DNA from: Stictocephala bisonia | Taxonomy: Eukaryota; Arthropoda; Insecta; Hemiptera; Membracidae | Assembly: GCA_035578905.1 (NCBI GenBank) | Contig: JAQJVL010000689.1 | Location: 124,001 to 188,000, forward strand | Reading direction: 5' to 3' | Length of the DNA: 64,000 bases | In this document: positions 47,860 to 59,870 of the stretch, piece after piece | Numbering within the stretch: position 1 is the first letter of the stretch | Layout of the letters: every line of letters starts with the position of its first letter | Translations under genes and position numbers: made by a program | The notes under the pieces: model-generated | What the model was told of the DNA's origin: nothing | The model's database searches: none | The model's input: the letters and a program-made list of their open reading frames with translations, nothing else

Positions 47860-48965
47860 TGAATTTCAAAGTAATTAATTCAAACAATTACTTTGATAAT
47901 AATCATATTGGCCCTGGATTTGAAATAGTATATAATGGAGAAATAAAACATATTACCTTGTTCAATCACTTTTATTTAATACACTACATGTTTCGATCCT
48001 TAGATCATCTTCAGGTGTATATTGCAACAAAATACGGTTGTTGCCCACCCATACACATACATACCACCGTATGTGTATGGGTGGGCGGGTGGGTCAATAC
48101 CACCGTATGTGTATGGGTGGGCGGGTGGGTCAATACCACCGTATGTGTATGGGTGGGCGGGTGAGTCAATACCACCGTATGTGTATGGGTGGGCGGGTGG
48201 GTCAATACCACCGTATGTGTATGGGTGGGCGGGTGGGTCAATACCACCGTATGTGTATGCGTGACGGGTGGGTCAATACCACTGTATGTGTATGGGTGGG
48301 CGGGTGGGTCAATACCACCGTATGTGTATGGGTGGGTGGGTGGGTAAATTCTGGGAAGGCATCAAAAGTGTATTAATGTCTTATTAGTACGGTCGATGTA
48401 TATACATAGAATAAAACTGTATAGGTCATTAGCGTCTTTCATGATACAAATTTAAATAAGTTAAAACTTATTAACCTGAAAATACATAAAATAATAAACT
48501 GTTTTGGTTAGCTAGTTGTTATTATCACAGATGATGTAATATTAAATGAAAATGTTGGAGTCTTTTTTATGTAACTGATAAATACAACAGGAAGATATCT
48601 AGACACCATTGGATTGCAAATTAAAAAAGACTCCAACATTTTAATTTAATATTACATCATCTGTAATAATAACAACTAACCAAAACAGTTTATTATTTTA
48701 TGTATTTTCAGGTTAATAAGTTTTATCTGATTTAAAGTTTTATTATGAAAGACGCTAAAGACCTATACATTTTTATTCTATGTATATACACCGACCGTAC
48801 TAATAAGACATTAATACACTTTTTATGCCTTCAAGATATTTTGTTGCAATATACACCTGAAGATGATCTAAGGATGGAAACATGTAGTGTATTAAATAAA
48901 AGTGATTGAACAAGGTAATATATTTTATTTCTCCATTATAAATTACTTTGAAATTCAAGTTCTTT
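47860..48965. repeat. Large palindrome containing minisatellite array 4
   Basis: Left arm 47860-48033 plus 48354-48575; right arm 48620-48965; loop about 45 bp. Matching blocks include TTCAATCACTTTTATTTAAT/TTAAATAAAAGTGATTGAA and GAAAATGTTGGAGTC/GACTCCAACATTTT. The left arm is interrupted by the 320-bp minisatellite array, the right arm is not. Confidence 0.9.
48034..48353 (+). repeat. 36-bp G-rich minisatellite, array 4, inside a palindrome arm
   Basis: About eight to nine units with the G-rich strand on plus, very uniform (GTATGTGTATGGGTGGGC...). The left end begins with an inverted partial unit (GCCCACCCATACACATAC). The array lies in the left arm of the 47.86-48.97 kb palindrome; the right arm lacks it. 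Confidence 0.95.
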
Positions 48966-49202
48966 TGAGATTTCGTAATGAGTGATTTGATCATTATTTT
49001 GATTATTTACATATTAAGATTATCGTGTGAAGTTATCTACAGTCGTATATATTTTAATATACCTCTACATCCCCGCTCACTCTAAAGTACAGTAGATAAT
49101 TCGATCTCCCCCAACTCACAGACACGCCGATTAAAAGGGAGCAGATATACACATTACATCATCATCATAAAGAAGATTTGACATTTTGAATTTGAAGTTG
49201 AT

Positions 49203-49590
49203 TTGTATGAAAACAATGAAAATGTAGATTCGGAGAAGGTTGGAGAAAATAGGATGGGAAGCTCTAGCTCCAACCTTCCTCGGTACCTTTTCCTCGGTAC
49301 TCTAGTGCGAAATGAAAAAGTACCGAGGAGAGTGGGCAAAGAAAGAAAAACGCTGAAAAATGTAAGAAGAAGAAAATTGAAATTAGTCAGAAAATATTAT
49401 GAGAGAAAAGAGCCTGTTGAGAACAGCTGTAGAAGGAAAAGTTAAAGGAAAAGCAAGAAGGGGAGGAATAAGATATCGGGTGGCGGACAGTGTAAGGATC
49501 AGAGGGATCAAAACTGGGATTTTTGGCGGAAGGCTGCAACAGGACCTGCTTGACGGGAGAACATCCTGATGATGACGATAATGAACGTTA
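49203..49590 (+). mobile_element. 3' end of a degraded LINE
   Basis: One frame reads KGKARRGGIRYRVADSVRI and ends in tandem TGA stops followed by GATGATGACGATAATG, like the tail near 300. The upstream part (49203-49445) is open in another frame, so it carries at least one shift. An inverted repeat of the CGAGGTACC type lies at about 49275-49330. Confidence 0.5.
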
Positions 49591-50190
49591 CTAAACTCCT
49601 TTATAAAACAAAAATTGCAATTTCTTTAGATATATACTATTCTGATATAGCCTACTGGGTGGTTTTGGAAATCGAACTGGTAAAAAGTAACGAACAATTT
49701 TTTTGTTTTGTCCTCCCAGTAACTTTCAAAATATATTTAATTACACGGTACACACGGTCGAGGGATTTGCCCCCTAAACACCTACCAGGTTTTTTTCTTT
49801 CCTAATATTCATACTATTAGACCTTCTATATAATCATACACTCGATCATGTTGTGCAACATGACAAAGTTTAATTACTCAGCAGGGGCTCCAATTTAGTG
49901 TTGAATCTTCCAACGCTTTAGTTTGTATTTGGATTCAGGAGTATAATACCTTTAATTTGACCCCCCTTAGAAGCTCTTTTCCCCTTTATAAATCTTTAAA
50001 TATCCTCCCTAACCAACACCTTTTCATTTTCAACATTTTAAAGTTGTTTTACATTAGGAGCGGTAATTGAGAGACACCTTTAAGTACGTTTTATTGTACA
50101 AGAGTTGCTATAAGTGGTCTATTAAGGTTGCCCAAAGTCAATAAATCAATTTTCAAGTGTTCTTTTCAGTATTTAAGACCTAAATTTTTT

Positions 50191-50670
50191 AGTCGGCACT
50201 AGTGGCGCAGTGCTGTAACCCAGCTACATGGGGACAAAGTGTTTGGGAGATTGTAGGCGATAGGTTGTATGCTCGGTCCTCTTAATACCGACATGGCGTC
50301 CGCTTGGTGGTTGCTATCGGCGTAGACACTACTAGAGAAGTCTGGGGTGTCCATGTTGGGTGGTAATCATTGTGCGGATGTTGTGTGGAGGAGATAACTG
50401 AGTATCAGGCTTGTCAATTAGCTGAAAATCAGACCAGCACTACGTGGTTCGGATTCCACGTAAAGCTGTAGGTCCCTTAGTTGCCCTGGCTGTTGGGCTA
50501 TTAATAAATTGCCCTTTCTGAGGAACAGTTGAACTCAGTTAGTAACCAAACTACACTCATCCACACTCATCCTACACTCATAAAACCATTCATATTCGCC
50601 TTAAAATACGCACAACGTTGTGTCGGCGTCTCATTTGTAAGAATAAGAAAAGAATAAGAATAAGAATAGT
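50191..50670 (+). mobile_element. SINE family A copy
   Basis: Full length, ending in an AAGAAT-repeat tail. Same subfamily as 15.9-16.4 kb. Confidence 0.85.
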
Positions 50671-51516
50671 AACATTCCTTATGCTATAAGAAGTATTACT
50701 TCTTTGAGACGTTTTTGCAAAATTCTTTCTAACTGGTTATTGATAAATCCGGATATTGATTTTCTTAACTAACCTTTTATATGAAAATAGTGAAATTGTT
50801 AATCTTGCCTCTTCCATATCATAACTCTTTTTAAACTTGTTTGTCTATACTTTACACTAAATCTATTTCAACACTTTAAGTTAGTCAAGAAAATGTTATT
50901 TTAAAGAAGGTGTTTCAGGTTAGAGGCTAATTAATTATGATTGTGTCCATATTTTATGTTCTATTGTAATCAGTTGTTTATTTTACAATCAAACGATCTA
51001 GACTAAATTTTCTTTTCTTTTAATTGTACGTTAAACTAAGTTTATCTTTTCTAGTGGCCACATTACTAGCAACAGTGGATACTCAATTTTCATTGTTTTA
51101 CTTTGTAAAAATTGTTATGTTTCTTTGAAGGAAAATAAATTCATTTATTCGTGTGCTGTCAGAAATGACATGTTTACATTTTCTGTTCTTTTATTTGTAA
51201 TTTTATTACAGTTACAGGTAATAAATTGCACATTCATACAATTCACAACAAATGGCAACGATATATTAAACTCTTGAGTGCCAATACCGAAAATAGAATA
51301 CGTGCTGTTTTATTGACACTTAGTCAAATTCGAGTTTTGAAAAATTACGAAGTATTTCATGTAATACCTATTTTCTTCCTACTTCCAAAATAACCTTTTA
51401 AAAATTAAGCAGAATTTAGATTTTGTTAATAGACTGAATTCAGTAACCATGGAATTATAAGCATTCAGACTCATGATTATAAACATAGTAATTATATTCA
51501 TGCTTATAATCATAAA

Positions 51517-52063
51517 CTAGGGGACACCCCTGTACGCTTTGCGTGCCAACCCCGACGCTCGCTACGCTCGATACACCTCGGCCTTCGGCCTCGGCATGTA
51601 ACTATTCAATACAAAAATCGGTATATTAACTATATAACGTAAAATTAGAATATTACATTTCGGTGCAGTATCTCACTCACACTAATTGCTTTGCCACCTA
51701 TTTAGCCTATTTCAAGAGTGTTCATTTCATTTATTTTTGTTTAACAGCTGAAGATTAAACTCATAGTAAAATATTAAATAGTATAATGTCAAACATTCAA
51801 AACAGACATGTTTATTTATTTACAACACAGCTTAATATTGATTTACTAAAATCAACCCAATGTTATCCTTATGGACCAATCTTTTAAGGGTGCTTTATAC
51901 CCCTTAGGAGTACTTTATCAAGATGAAAATACTTTAGTTGTCCTATTTAAGTTCTAAAGAAACATTGTACAAAATTTCAGCTCTCTACCTACATGGGAAG
52001 TTGGAGAATTAGTGATGAGTGAGTGAGTCAATCAGTGAGGGCTTTGCCTTTTATATATATAGA
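51517..52063 (-). mobile_element. Non-autonomous Helitron-like element
   Basis: On the minus strand it begins TCTATATATATAAAAGGC and ends with a hairpin (GCACGCAAAGCGTAC) 11 bases before CTAG. The flanking bases are A at the 5' end and T at the 3' end, the A|T target expected of Helitrons. It is 547 bp with no coding capacity. The body has TCATCACTAATTCTCCAAC near the 5' end. Confidence 0.75.
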
Positions 52064-53525
52064 TATAATTACTAGCATGTAAAAAGTGCCTTATGATTAT
52101 TTATGCCATTGATAAAGTACCCTTTATTATAATGTTAATAGCTTATATAAAAAAAGGAAAACAGAGATAGCTACAATATCAGCGTCGTTATCCTTGAATT
52201 CATTAATTATATTCTCTTGTTATTGCAATGTAAATTAAGCACGTTACATGAATGTTTAAATTAAACGCATTCAATTTAAACGTATGCATCTGGTTAAATT
52301 ATAGTCCACAACTAGATAAATTTGAATGGGATAAAAAATGAGATTTATTCAAGCTGTGTTTTATTTAGTTAGACTCATAAACCTGCAAAAAATGTATAAC
52401 TATGTTTATCATTAAAAGTAAAATCTGCAATTTGTTGTGTTAGAAGTATAAATAAAAAAAAATATTCAATTAACTTTGATTTTAATTGAAATCTCACATT
52501 CCACTAACTACGACAACCACCACGGTAACTAAATCAGATGTTTTTTGTTTTTGGTTTTTTCTCGTTTGTGTCAGCTACCAATTAACCTAAGTTTCTCGCT
52601 ACCTGTAAAGGTTAGTTATTTGAGGCATTCTTATGAAATAGAGTTCTGATAAACAAACAATATTCTTGTAAAAAAAAAAGAGTAGACACTTGATTCATAC
52701 TCATTGATTGATGACTATAATTCACGGGTGATTCAACATGAAAGCCCTTGTCAATAACTGATAACATGTCTGCTATCAGTATCTCTAATAGTACTTTAAA
52801 AACTGCTACGCGCTAATCAGTTCAACGAACAATATCATTCCATTACAATATACAAGAAAATAAAAAAATGTAAGATTTAAATATAATTATTAAATATGTG
52901 TATCTAGCTATGAATAGTTTTAGGAACACCTCTGTGCTAAATATCTTTGGAATAAATGCGCTACACTTAAGTGTTTAATGTCATAAGTGAGTTGCTAATT
53001 CATTTATTACACAGGAATGTAATGTAATGGTTAAAGAATATAACAACATTCCTTTAACATTTTAATGTTATCAACAATAACTAAAGAATTTTCGTTTTAT
53101 CTTGACACACACAAACAAAGTAGAGTGAGTCAAATATAAGAGGTCAGAAAAAATTGTATTTGAAGTATTATCAACTGTACCCAAATATCAGAGAACTTAG
53201 AAAATCTCGTAAAAAAAAGAACTACGAGAAAATCTGCAAAAAGAATGATAACGGCTTAACCATCGATTATATAAACCTACAATAGATAAACCATCTTATA
53301 GGAATATTTGTGGCAGTAATTTCGTTAGTTTGTGTGGCCCGCAACCACAGCTGTTTTAAACTGCATTACATTTACATGGAGCTACACTAGCGCTTCACAA
53401 TGGACCACAAAAACAGCTGATATTTTGAGATTCAAAACTTAACATTGGATGGGAAATCTATTTGTGTATAAAATCAATGGTTTAACTCAACCGTCGTACA
53501 ATAGAGTAAGAACCTTGATGGTAAA
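52064..53525. other. AT-rich sequence, nothing recognised
   Basis: No exon, RNA gene or mobile-element terminus recognised. Confidence 0.5.
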
Positions 53526-53731
53526 TTACTTTATTGTTTTTAACAATGAATTCGACGTTTTCTTTAGATTGTAGATGAAGTAGGCCTTCGATATTGTTGC
53601 ACATGTTATATAAGCTAGAAGTTTCATTCTTTTGTACGCATTGTTGTAACATTTTCTAGATCTTGCCTTAATAATAAGCAATTCGATTATTGGAATGGTG
53701 TTTTTTGCAAGTTTCTTACAGATCTTAAAAA

Positions 53732-53840
53732 GGTGTGTCACAAGGTTCAATTCTCGGACCAATTTTGTTAATAATGTGCACTGATCACCTACCATTTACT
53801 ATTAAATTCCGTACAAATAAAACACGTATTGAATTAAAAT
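53732..53840 (+). mobile_element. Short LINE reverse transcriptase relic
   Basis: The frame from 53732 reads GVSQGSILGPILLIMCTDHL, the conserved RT motif that normally reads GVPQGSxLGPLLFxxYxNDLP, with a stop just upstream. Only about 35 codons survive. Confidence 0.6.
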
Positions 53841-53874
53841 TGTAAACTTTTATTTGGAAAAAATCGCTTTTTTT

Positions 53875-54114
53875 CTACTTGCGTAGACGAATTAAAAGAT
53901 AAACAATTACGTATTTTGAACGAGCGTTGAGATAATGAGCAGCCATTGACCCTTTGAAGCCACCGTATCTGTATGTGAAACCACAAACAGCTTTCTCTCC
54001 GGCCGGGTCAAGAACAGGCGGTGGCATATAACGAAACGGTATATAATTAACGATAATACAGTCAAATTCCAGCACTATGTAACTGCCATAGTTGCAGTCG
54101 ATAGCAGTAACCAA
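53875..54114 (-). CDS. Possible last exon of an unrecognised gene
   Basis: An open frame of 79 codons follows a CACTCAG acceptor and ends in TAG, with AATAAA only 21 bases further (53849-53854). It reads LVTAIDCNYGSYIVLEFD, then RYMPPPVLDPAGEKAVCGFT and YRYGGFKGSMAAHYLNARSK. The region is richer in G+C than its surroundings. Family not recognised; a gene fragment or a transposon-derived piece are equally possible. Confidence 0.35.
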   Translation of the reverse strand: MVTAIDCNYGSYIVLEFDCIIVNYIPFRYMPPPVLDPAGEKAVCGFTYRYGGFKGSMAAHYLNARSKYVIVYLLIRLRK

Positions 54115-54240
54115 CTGAGTGTAGTCTGGTTACCAACAACAGTCAGTTTAATAACAGACCATTTTCAAATTTGTAAAGTTGGCTAGATAAATAAATGTGG
54201 AGATAAGAACATTATTATTATTAAATTATTTATTATTTTA

Positions 54241-54807
54241 CTATTCATAACTCATCATTAAGACACCGATCGTAGATATACAGGCGATTATGAGGAGTGA
54301 ATGAGTGTCATGAGTGTAGATTAATGAGTGTGGTCATTGTTACTAAATGAGGGGTCGACTGTTTCTTAGAAAGAACCATTTATTAATAGCCTAATAGCCA
54401 GGGCAACTAAGGTACCTACAACTTTACGTGGGATCCGAACTACGTACTATTAGCTAAATGATTAGCTTCATACTCAATTCCCTTCACAACATCCGGACCC
54501 AGACAACCACGCAACACATACAGCCAAGACGTCCAAGACGTCTCTACACGTCTTTACGTGGGATCCGAACTACGTACTATTAGCTAAATGATTAGCTTCA
54601 TACTCAATTCCCTTCACAACATCCGGACCCAGACAACCATGCAACACATACAGCCAAGACGTCTCTAGAAGTGTCCACGCTGATGGCAACCATTGAGCAG
54701 ACTCTAAGACGGTATTAAGAGGACCAATAATAAAACCTATCACCTTCAATCTTCACAGCACTTTTCTCTAAGTAGCTGGGCTACAGCACTGCTCTACTAG
54801 GGCACAA
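54241..54807 (-). mobile_element. SINE family A copy with internal duplication
   Basis: Reverse-strand copy in which about 130 bp is duplicated in tandem (TTACGTGGGATCCGAACTAC starts at 54424 and again at 54554), making it longer than the other copies. Confidence 0.8.
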
Positions 54808-54884
54808 ATTTATTTTAGATGGCAGTTGCGTAGCGTCAATACGACCATCGTTATATTTTTTAATCTGCAACCCAGCTTATTCAT

Positions 54885-55013
54885 CATTCATCACTAAGAC
54901 GCCGATCGTAGAGATATGAATGAATATGATGGGCGAATGAGTGTGATGAGTGTAGATGAACGAGTGTAGTCACTGTTACTAACTAAGGTCGACTGTTCCT
55001 TAGAAAGAGCCGA
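54885..55013 (-). mobile_element. SINE family A fragment
   Basis: The tail end only (CTAAGACGCCGATCGTAGAG to TAAGGTCGACTGTTCCTTAG), same orientation as the preceding copy. Confidence 0.7.
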
Positions 55014-57097
55014 ATAGTTGTCGCAGGTGCGAAACCTTAAAAATGGGAATCTAAAAACGCACAGTTAATACTCAGTTCCTTGTTTTGAGGAGCAGCTCTT
55101 TTATCTCTGATAAGTCAAGCAAGCCGCAACTGGATTGTATAAATTGACAAGCCTTACATTGCAATTAGATTATTTAATCATTTTAATTAATCACTACTAC
55201 AATATTTTTTTACTCCATTCAGTTCATAATTAACTATTCAGTAATCGTTGTTAACTTGTTCAGTACGGCACTAAAATGAACTTTAGTGCTTAATTCAATG
55301 ACTATTGTAGTTTACAATACAGTCCACTATGTTGTACAATAACAAAAACTATTGGTGAACAATTTATGAACTATGAACATTTGCCGTTATTCGCGGGGCG
55401 CGTTCTACTACAGTTATACCACAGATAACTAACTATCATCTGTTGTTTTAGTACAATAATTTGTGGACTAATTTGTTTTTAATTAACATATCCTGTTTAT
55501 ATTAAGAATATTCTTGTTTTGAGTATTACGAGCTCATATTTTGTATATTTACATAAACTAAAAATGAAATAAAAATTATAAATTTTATCAAAATGAATAA
55601 ATCATGAGATAAGGTTACCGAAAATGTGCATGCTTTTATTTCCTCGCAGATCTAGAGAACAACATTGTAAGGACGTAAACGAAAATTTAGTATTTATGAA
55701 AGAGTAAAATAAAATCCATATTATAGCAATTTTAAGATAAACTGAAACCAAAACAGTTTTAAGGAAGGGAAGTTATTAAAACTTTAAAATATCTCAAACT
55801 TATGCATCCTTGTAAATGAAAGCAGTTTAACTACAAATTTACTTACTTTATCGCATTATTTCTTGTATGGTTTTTAGTGCCAGACAATAAATTATTATGT
55901 ACTAAGTTTTATCGTACTAATCCTTCATTAAATGCATCATTGTAAAATTTCTTTTTAAATGAATTCGTTGGTTGCACTTCCACGTCACTTAGGGTTATAG
56001 ACCTACTTTAAGGATTCACTGTGTTGACAACTTGCTCCTTACCAAACAGAATGTTCCTATGATCGATTTACAAGGATATAAAATGTTGACTTTTATAATT
56101 TAATACTATAATACAAATTATATGAATAGTATTTTTTAAATCCAGCTTTCTTAGTTTAATAAAACATTGACAACAAATGGCTTATTGTAATAATTCAGCA
56201 AAACATTTCAAACTAAGTTAAAGTATTTTTTATTTTTATTCATTATAGAATTGTGAAATTGGTTTTTGATCAAAGTGTTAACAACGTCCACTACCTAAAG
56301 ATTGTACTGCAAGGTGAAACATTTATTTTAAATAATTTTATGACACCACACTTGTGAAAATTTACTGGCACACGGTGGTTTTTAAAGAAATTTTTTTTAA
56401 ATAGAAATAAAATACGATGGCTGACATTTATAAAAAAGTTTTACAAAAAGAACCAGTTAAAAACAATCAATTAGAGAAAACAATTATAAAGGAGAAACAA
56501 TTAGAATGTCTGTGACCAATACGTAAAAATGGTATTATAATGTGAGACAGGGCATACAAATGAATGGCTTGTGGTATTTCTGCATTATATACACTTCAAT
56601 ACTTTTGCAATTTTGAAAGACCGAATCAAAGCATTTTTGTCATCCTTTGGAATTATTATATATGGGTGACAATACATTAAACAATTTAAACTTGTTAGAA
56701 ACGTTTATTTTTGCGGTAAATTCAATATAATTACCTCCGTACGACCGTACAAACTCAATTGTATACCAAGCCAAAAACATACTAGAACGAATATACAGTT
56801 CTAAAACTGTTCTATTCTCTTAATATTCTATTTAACTAACAAATGAAAGTGTTAAATATAGTCATATAACTATTAGTTAAATAAGATTAATAAATGTATA
56901 AATATCTTTCTTAACCTTTGTGTGATTATTTATGTGCCCATATGAATAAATGACGTTTAAATGTAAACCATACAAAGAATGTTTTTAAAAGATTATATTT
57001 AAAGAAATATACGATATATTCTTGCACATTTTTATTCATGACATGAATTCCCTATATTTAATTCCTTTATTCCCTATATTATGTACATTTTGTATAA
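55014..57097. other. AT-rich sequence, nothing recognised
   Basis: About 2 kb of very AT-rich DNA without long open frames or recognisable repeats. Confidence 0.5.
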
Positions 57098-57300
57098 TTA
57101 AGGAGAGGCCGATCTCGTCCTTAACCTTAATCTGCCCATTAGCTACTTATCTGTGAGAGGAACTTATTCAGACAGAGAAATAGGGCGAACCAGTACAGTA
57201 CAAGTTGAATATTACTGATAATTCTTCCAGTCAAGGCTAGGATTCGAACCAGCGCTATCTCTAACCTAAGTCTTGACGCATTAGCCTGACCGACTCACCC
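57098..57300 (-). mobile_element. SINE family B copy (reverse)
   Basis: The best-preserved copy: the reverse complement gives box B CTGGTTCGAATCC and a class II tRNA-like head ending at 57300. It directly abuts the foldback element at 57.3 kb. Confidence 0.75.
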
Positions 57301-57302
57301 AA

Positions 57303-57665
57303 ACACAATATATAAAATACAAGTAAACGTCACACAACACAATTGTATTACAATATAAGCACAAAATGTACAAATATATTGCAATACAAGTACAAAATGC
57401 ACAAATATTATGGTAATCGATTTCGGTGAACCACGCTCACCTTCATCAGACCAGAGAGATTCACAAAAGACAGTGAGTGTGTGCATAAAGACAGACAAGA
57501 AGATTCTTTTGTGAATCCCTCTGGTCTGAGGAAGGTGAGCGTGGTTCACCGAAATCGATCACCATAATATTTGTGCATTTTGTACTTGTATTGTAATATA
57601 TCTGTGCATTTTGTGCTTATATTGTAATAAATTTGTGTTGTGTGACGTTTACTTGTACTGTATAT
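57303..57665. repeat. Foldback element with tandem-repeat arms (copy 2)
   Basis: Outer arms of roughly 31-bp tandem repeats (AAGCACAAAATGTACAAATA; CAAGTACAAAATGCACAAAT) are followed by a unique inner arm (ATCGATTTCGGTGAACCACG, AGGTGAGCGTGGTTCACC) and a loop of about 40 bp. The ends are ACGTCACACAACAC and GTGTTGTGTGACGT. Confidence 0.85.
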
Positions 57666-58316
57666 GTACCAACACGTATTATGCTAATTAAAAAAACTAT
57701 TTGTAATATATAAAATAAAATATGTACTGTACATACAAATAAATACATTTTTTATTTTAAACCACTAATAATAAAGTGGACCTTCTAAAGACAGCAGTTC
57801 AACATTTGATGTAGACATTTTAAATTGTAGCACTGTCCTTGTAAGGTTTTTTCTTCTTCTTCGCGAGTAGGTCACTTAGGATCATGAAAAAGCCATTTGT
57901 TTTTAGTTCTCTTTTAGCCTTAAATGTTTTTTTTTTCAATTTTAAGGACTGTGTAAGCTTTTGTCACTTTAACCTGTTCAACTTGTTCGTCCTAGTTCTG
58001 CTTCCTCAAATTGTCGAGTTTAAATTTTCTTATTTCACTGTGATCTTGTAAAATTGACGATCCTAATTCGTTAATATATTTCTTTGTTAGTAACGTTTTT
58101 AGTAGTTAACGTTATTTTCTGTAGTAGTAACTTCCATACATTTTCATCACCCAATTATGTCCGGTACTAAAGACCAATGAAAATATCGCTAAATAGAATT
58201 CGGATGGAAAGTCGGAGCAACCTTGAAGACGAACAAGAATAAAAGTGAGCAAACCCGGCCTTAGTTCGTTTCTGAATGTCGACAGTTTGTTTTATTACAG
58301 TAATCTCAGTGAAATA

Positions 58317-58424
58317 ATGAGTTATAAAAGACCCGACATTAAGTCCGGCCCGAGTCACGAGGAAAACGTTTTTCATCGTAGGTTTGCCAGCGGAATTGTT
58401 CGAGGTCAAGGCCTTGGACAATAA
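58317..58424 (+). CDS. Possible short ORF or first exon
   Basis: Thirty-five codons, MSYKRPDIKSGPSHEENVFH then RRFASGIVRGQGLGQ, with an acceptor-like TTTTATTACAG 21 bases upstream. G+C is higher than the surroundings. No family recognised; may be chance. Confidence 0.2.
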   Translation: MSYKRPDIKSGPSHEENVFHRRFASGIVRGQGLGQ

Positions 58425-58793
58425 ATTACTCCTTATTTAGATAAAGTGATGGTCAAAAACGTACGTATGATTGCTACCTCGCACAAAGCTAATTATTTTT
58501 GTTTTGATGGTTGCATAAGTTACGAATTTTATTCGTGGAAAATTCCATTTCGAAACTGTAAGGGGGTCGATTAAATCCACGAAAACCACCAGAATATGTT
58601 TTTTTATTTTAAGGATTAACCGTAACAGTTGAAGTGTCGTTTGTTAGATACAGAACTGTTGCAGAACATCGTTAGTGTTTTTTGTAAAAAATTTTAGTTT
58701 TATTTTATACTTTTTTTGCAGTGAAAATGAGTAGTTTTACATATAATTCTTGACAATTAAAAACAAATTGGGTGTGCGTCGGACCACATGGTG

Positions 58794-59102
58794 GAAGTTA
58801 TACTTCTTTGGCCATTCTCATACACCCACTCACGCACACAAACAGACAGGATATATAAATGAAATATAAAACATTTTTCAATATTATTCAATATATTTAT
58901 CTTCAATATATTATACGTGACTTCATTATTATATTATACACCTATATTATCATTATCAGTAATTTCTTCGATTAAATTTCTTCGATTAACAATCGATTAA
59001 TCGATAGTTCTTAAAAATTTGTTCTTACTTTTCAGCGTGACACGGTTTCTCGACCAACATCCCATCCCAAAGTGTCTAACGGGCGCAAAGAAGTATAACT
59101 TC
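58794..59102. mobile_element. Possible MITE with perfect 17-bp terminal inverted repeats
   Basis: GAAGTTATACTTCTTTG at 58794-58810 and its exact reverse complement at 59086-59102 bound about 310 bp of AT-rich sequence without coding capacity. Superfamily not assigned; target duplication unclear. Confidence 0.5.
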
Positions 59103-59664
59103 AAAAACTCACAATATTAACTTATGATCACCCAAGATTGGACCGTTAATAATCATATATAGTTCAATATGACTTATTATAATAATAAACACGAACCGTA
59201 CAGTTGAAATAGATCAGCATATTTTTGTTCAATGATGGTAAAATTGTTTGTCAGGGGCTGTCGACTTCCCAGCGATGGCTTGGCAGTTTGGGAGACGACC
59301 TTCTTAGAAGAACTGATCTCATTTATCAATGCATTAATGAATGCTTGATGAATTTTTTGTAATTTATCACTTAGTTCACAGCAACGAGACTAGACTAACT
59401 CTGGTATGGAGGCAAGAACGTGCAGAACCGAAAGTTTATAGAAGCTATGAATGTAGAAACATGGGTGTCACCCAGATCTATGATTGTGTTTGTGCGGGCG
59501 GAAGGTGGGTCTAATGTCAATTTGACCACGCATCGAGCTAAATGCAAAATACACCGAGCCATACAATTTATGTAATGCAGCCATATATATCACCACAGAG
59601 AAGAAAGAACAGAGGTTGTATTTATCAGTGTGCTAAATGTGTGTCAAGTTTGTGTGTGGATTAG

Positions 59665-59870
59665 TTATTTCTCCAGTTTGCCATGCGATGGCAGGGTCAG
59701 CACCTTGTCAGTCCTCAAAATCCACAAGGACAAACGTAGTAATTGTTACTACACATTTCTAAAGACGTAGGTACATTAGTTGTTCTGTAATAGATTTAAA
59801 ACTCCCACTTCGGAGTTCACTGCGACCATAAGAAAGCGACCTCTGTTTCCCCTTTCTCTGTGACATTACG
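59665..59870 (+). repeat. Dispersed repeat family D
   Basis: Second copy of the 42.3 kb repeat, with the same order of blocks (TTATTTCTCCAGTTTGCCAT; GACAAACGTAGTAATTGTTA; GCGACCTCTGTTTCCC). Confidence 0.6.
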
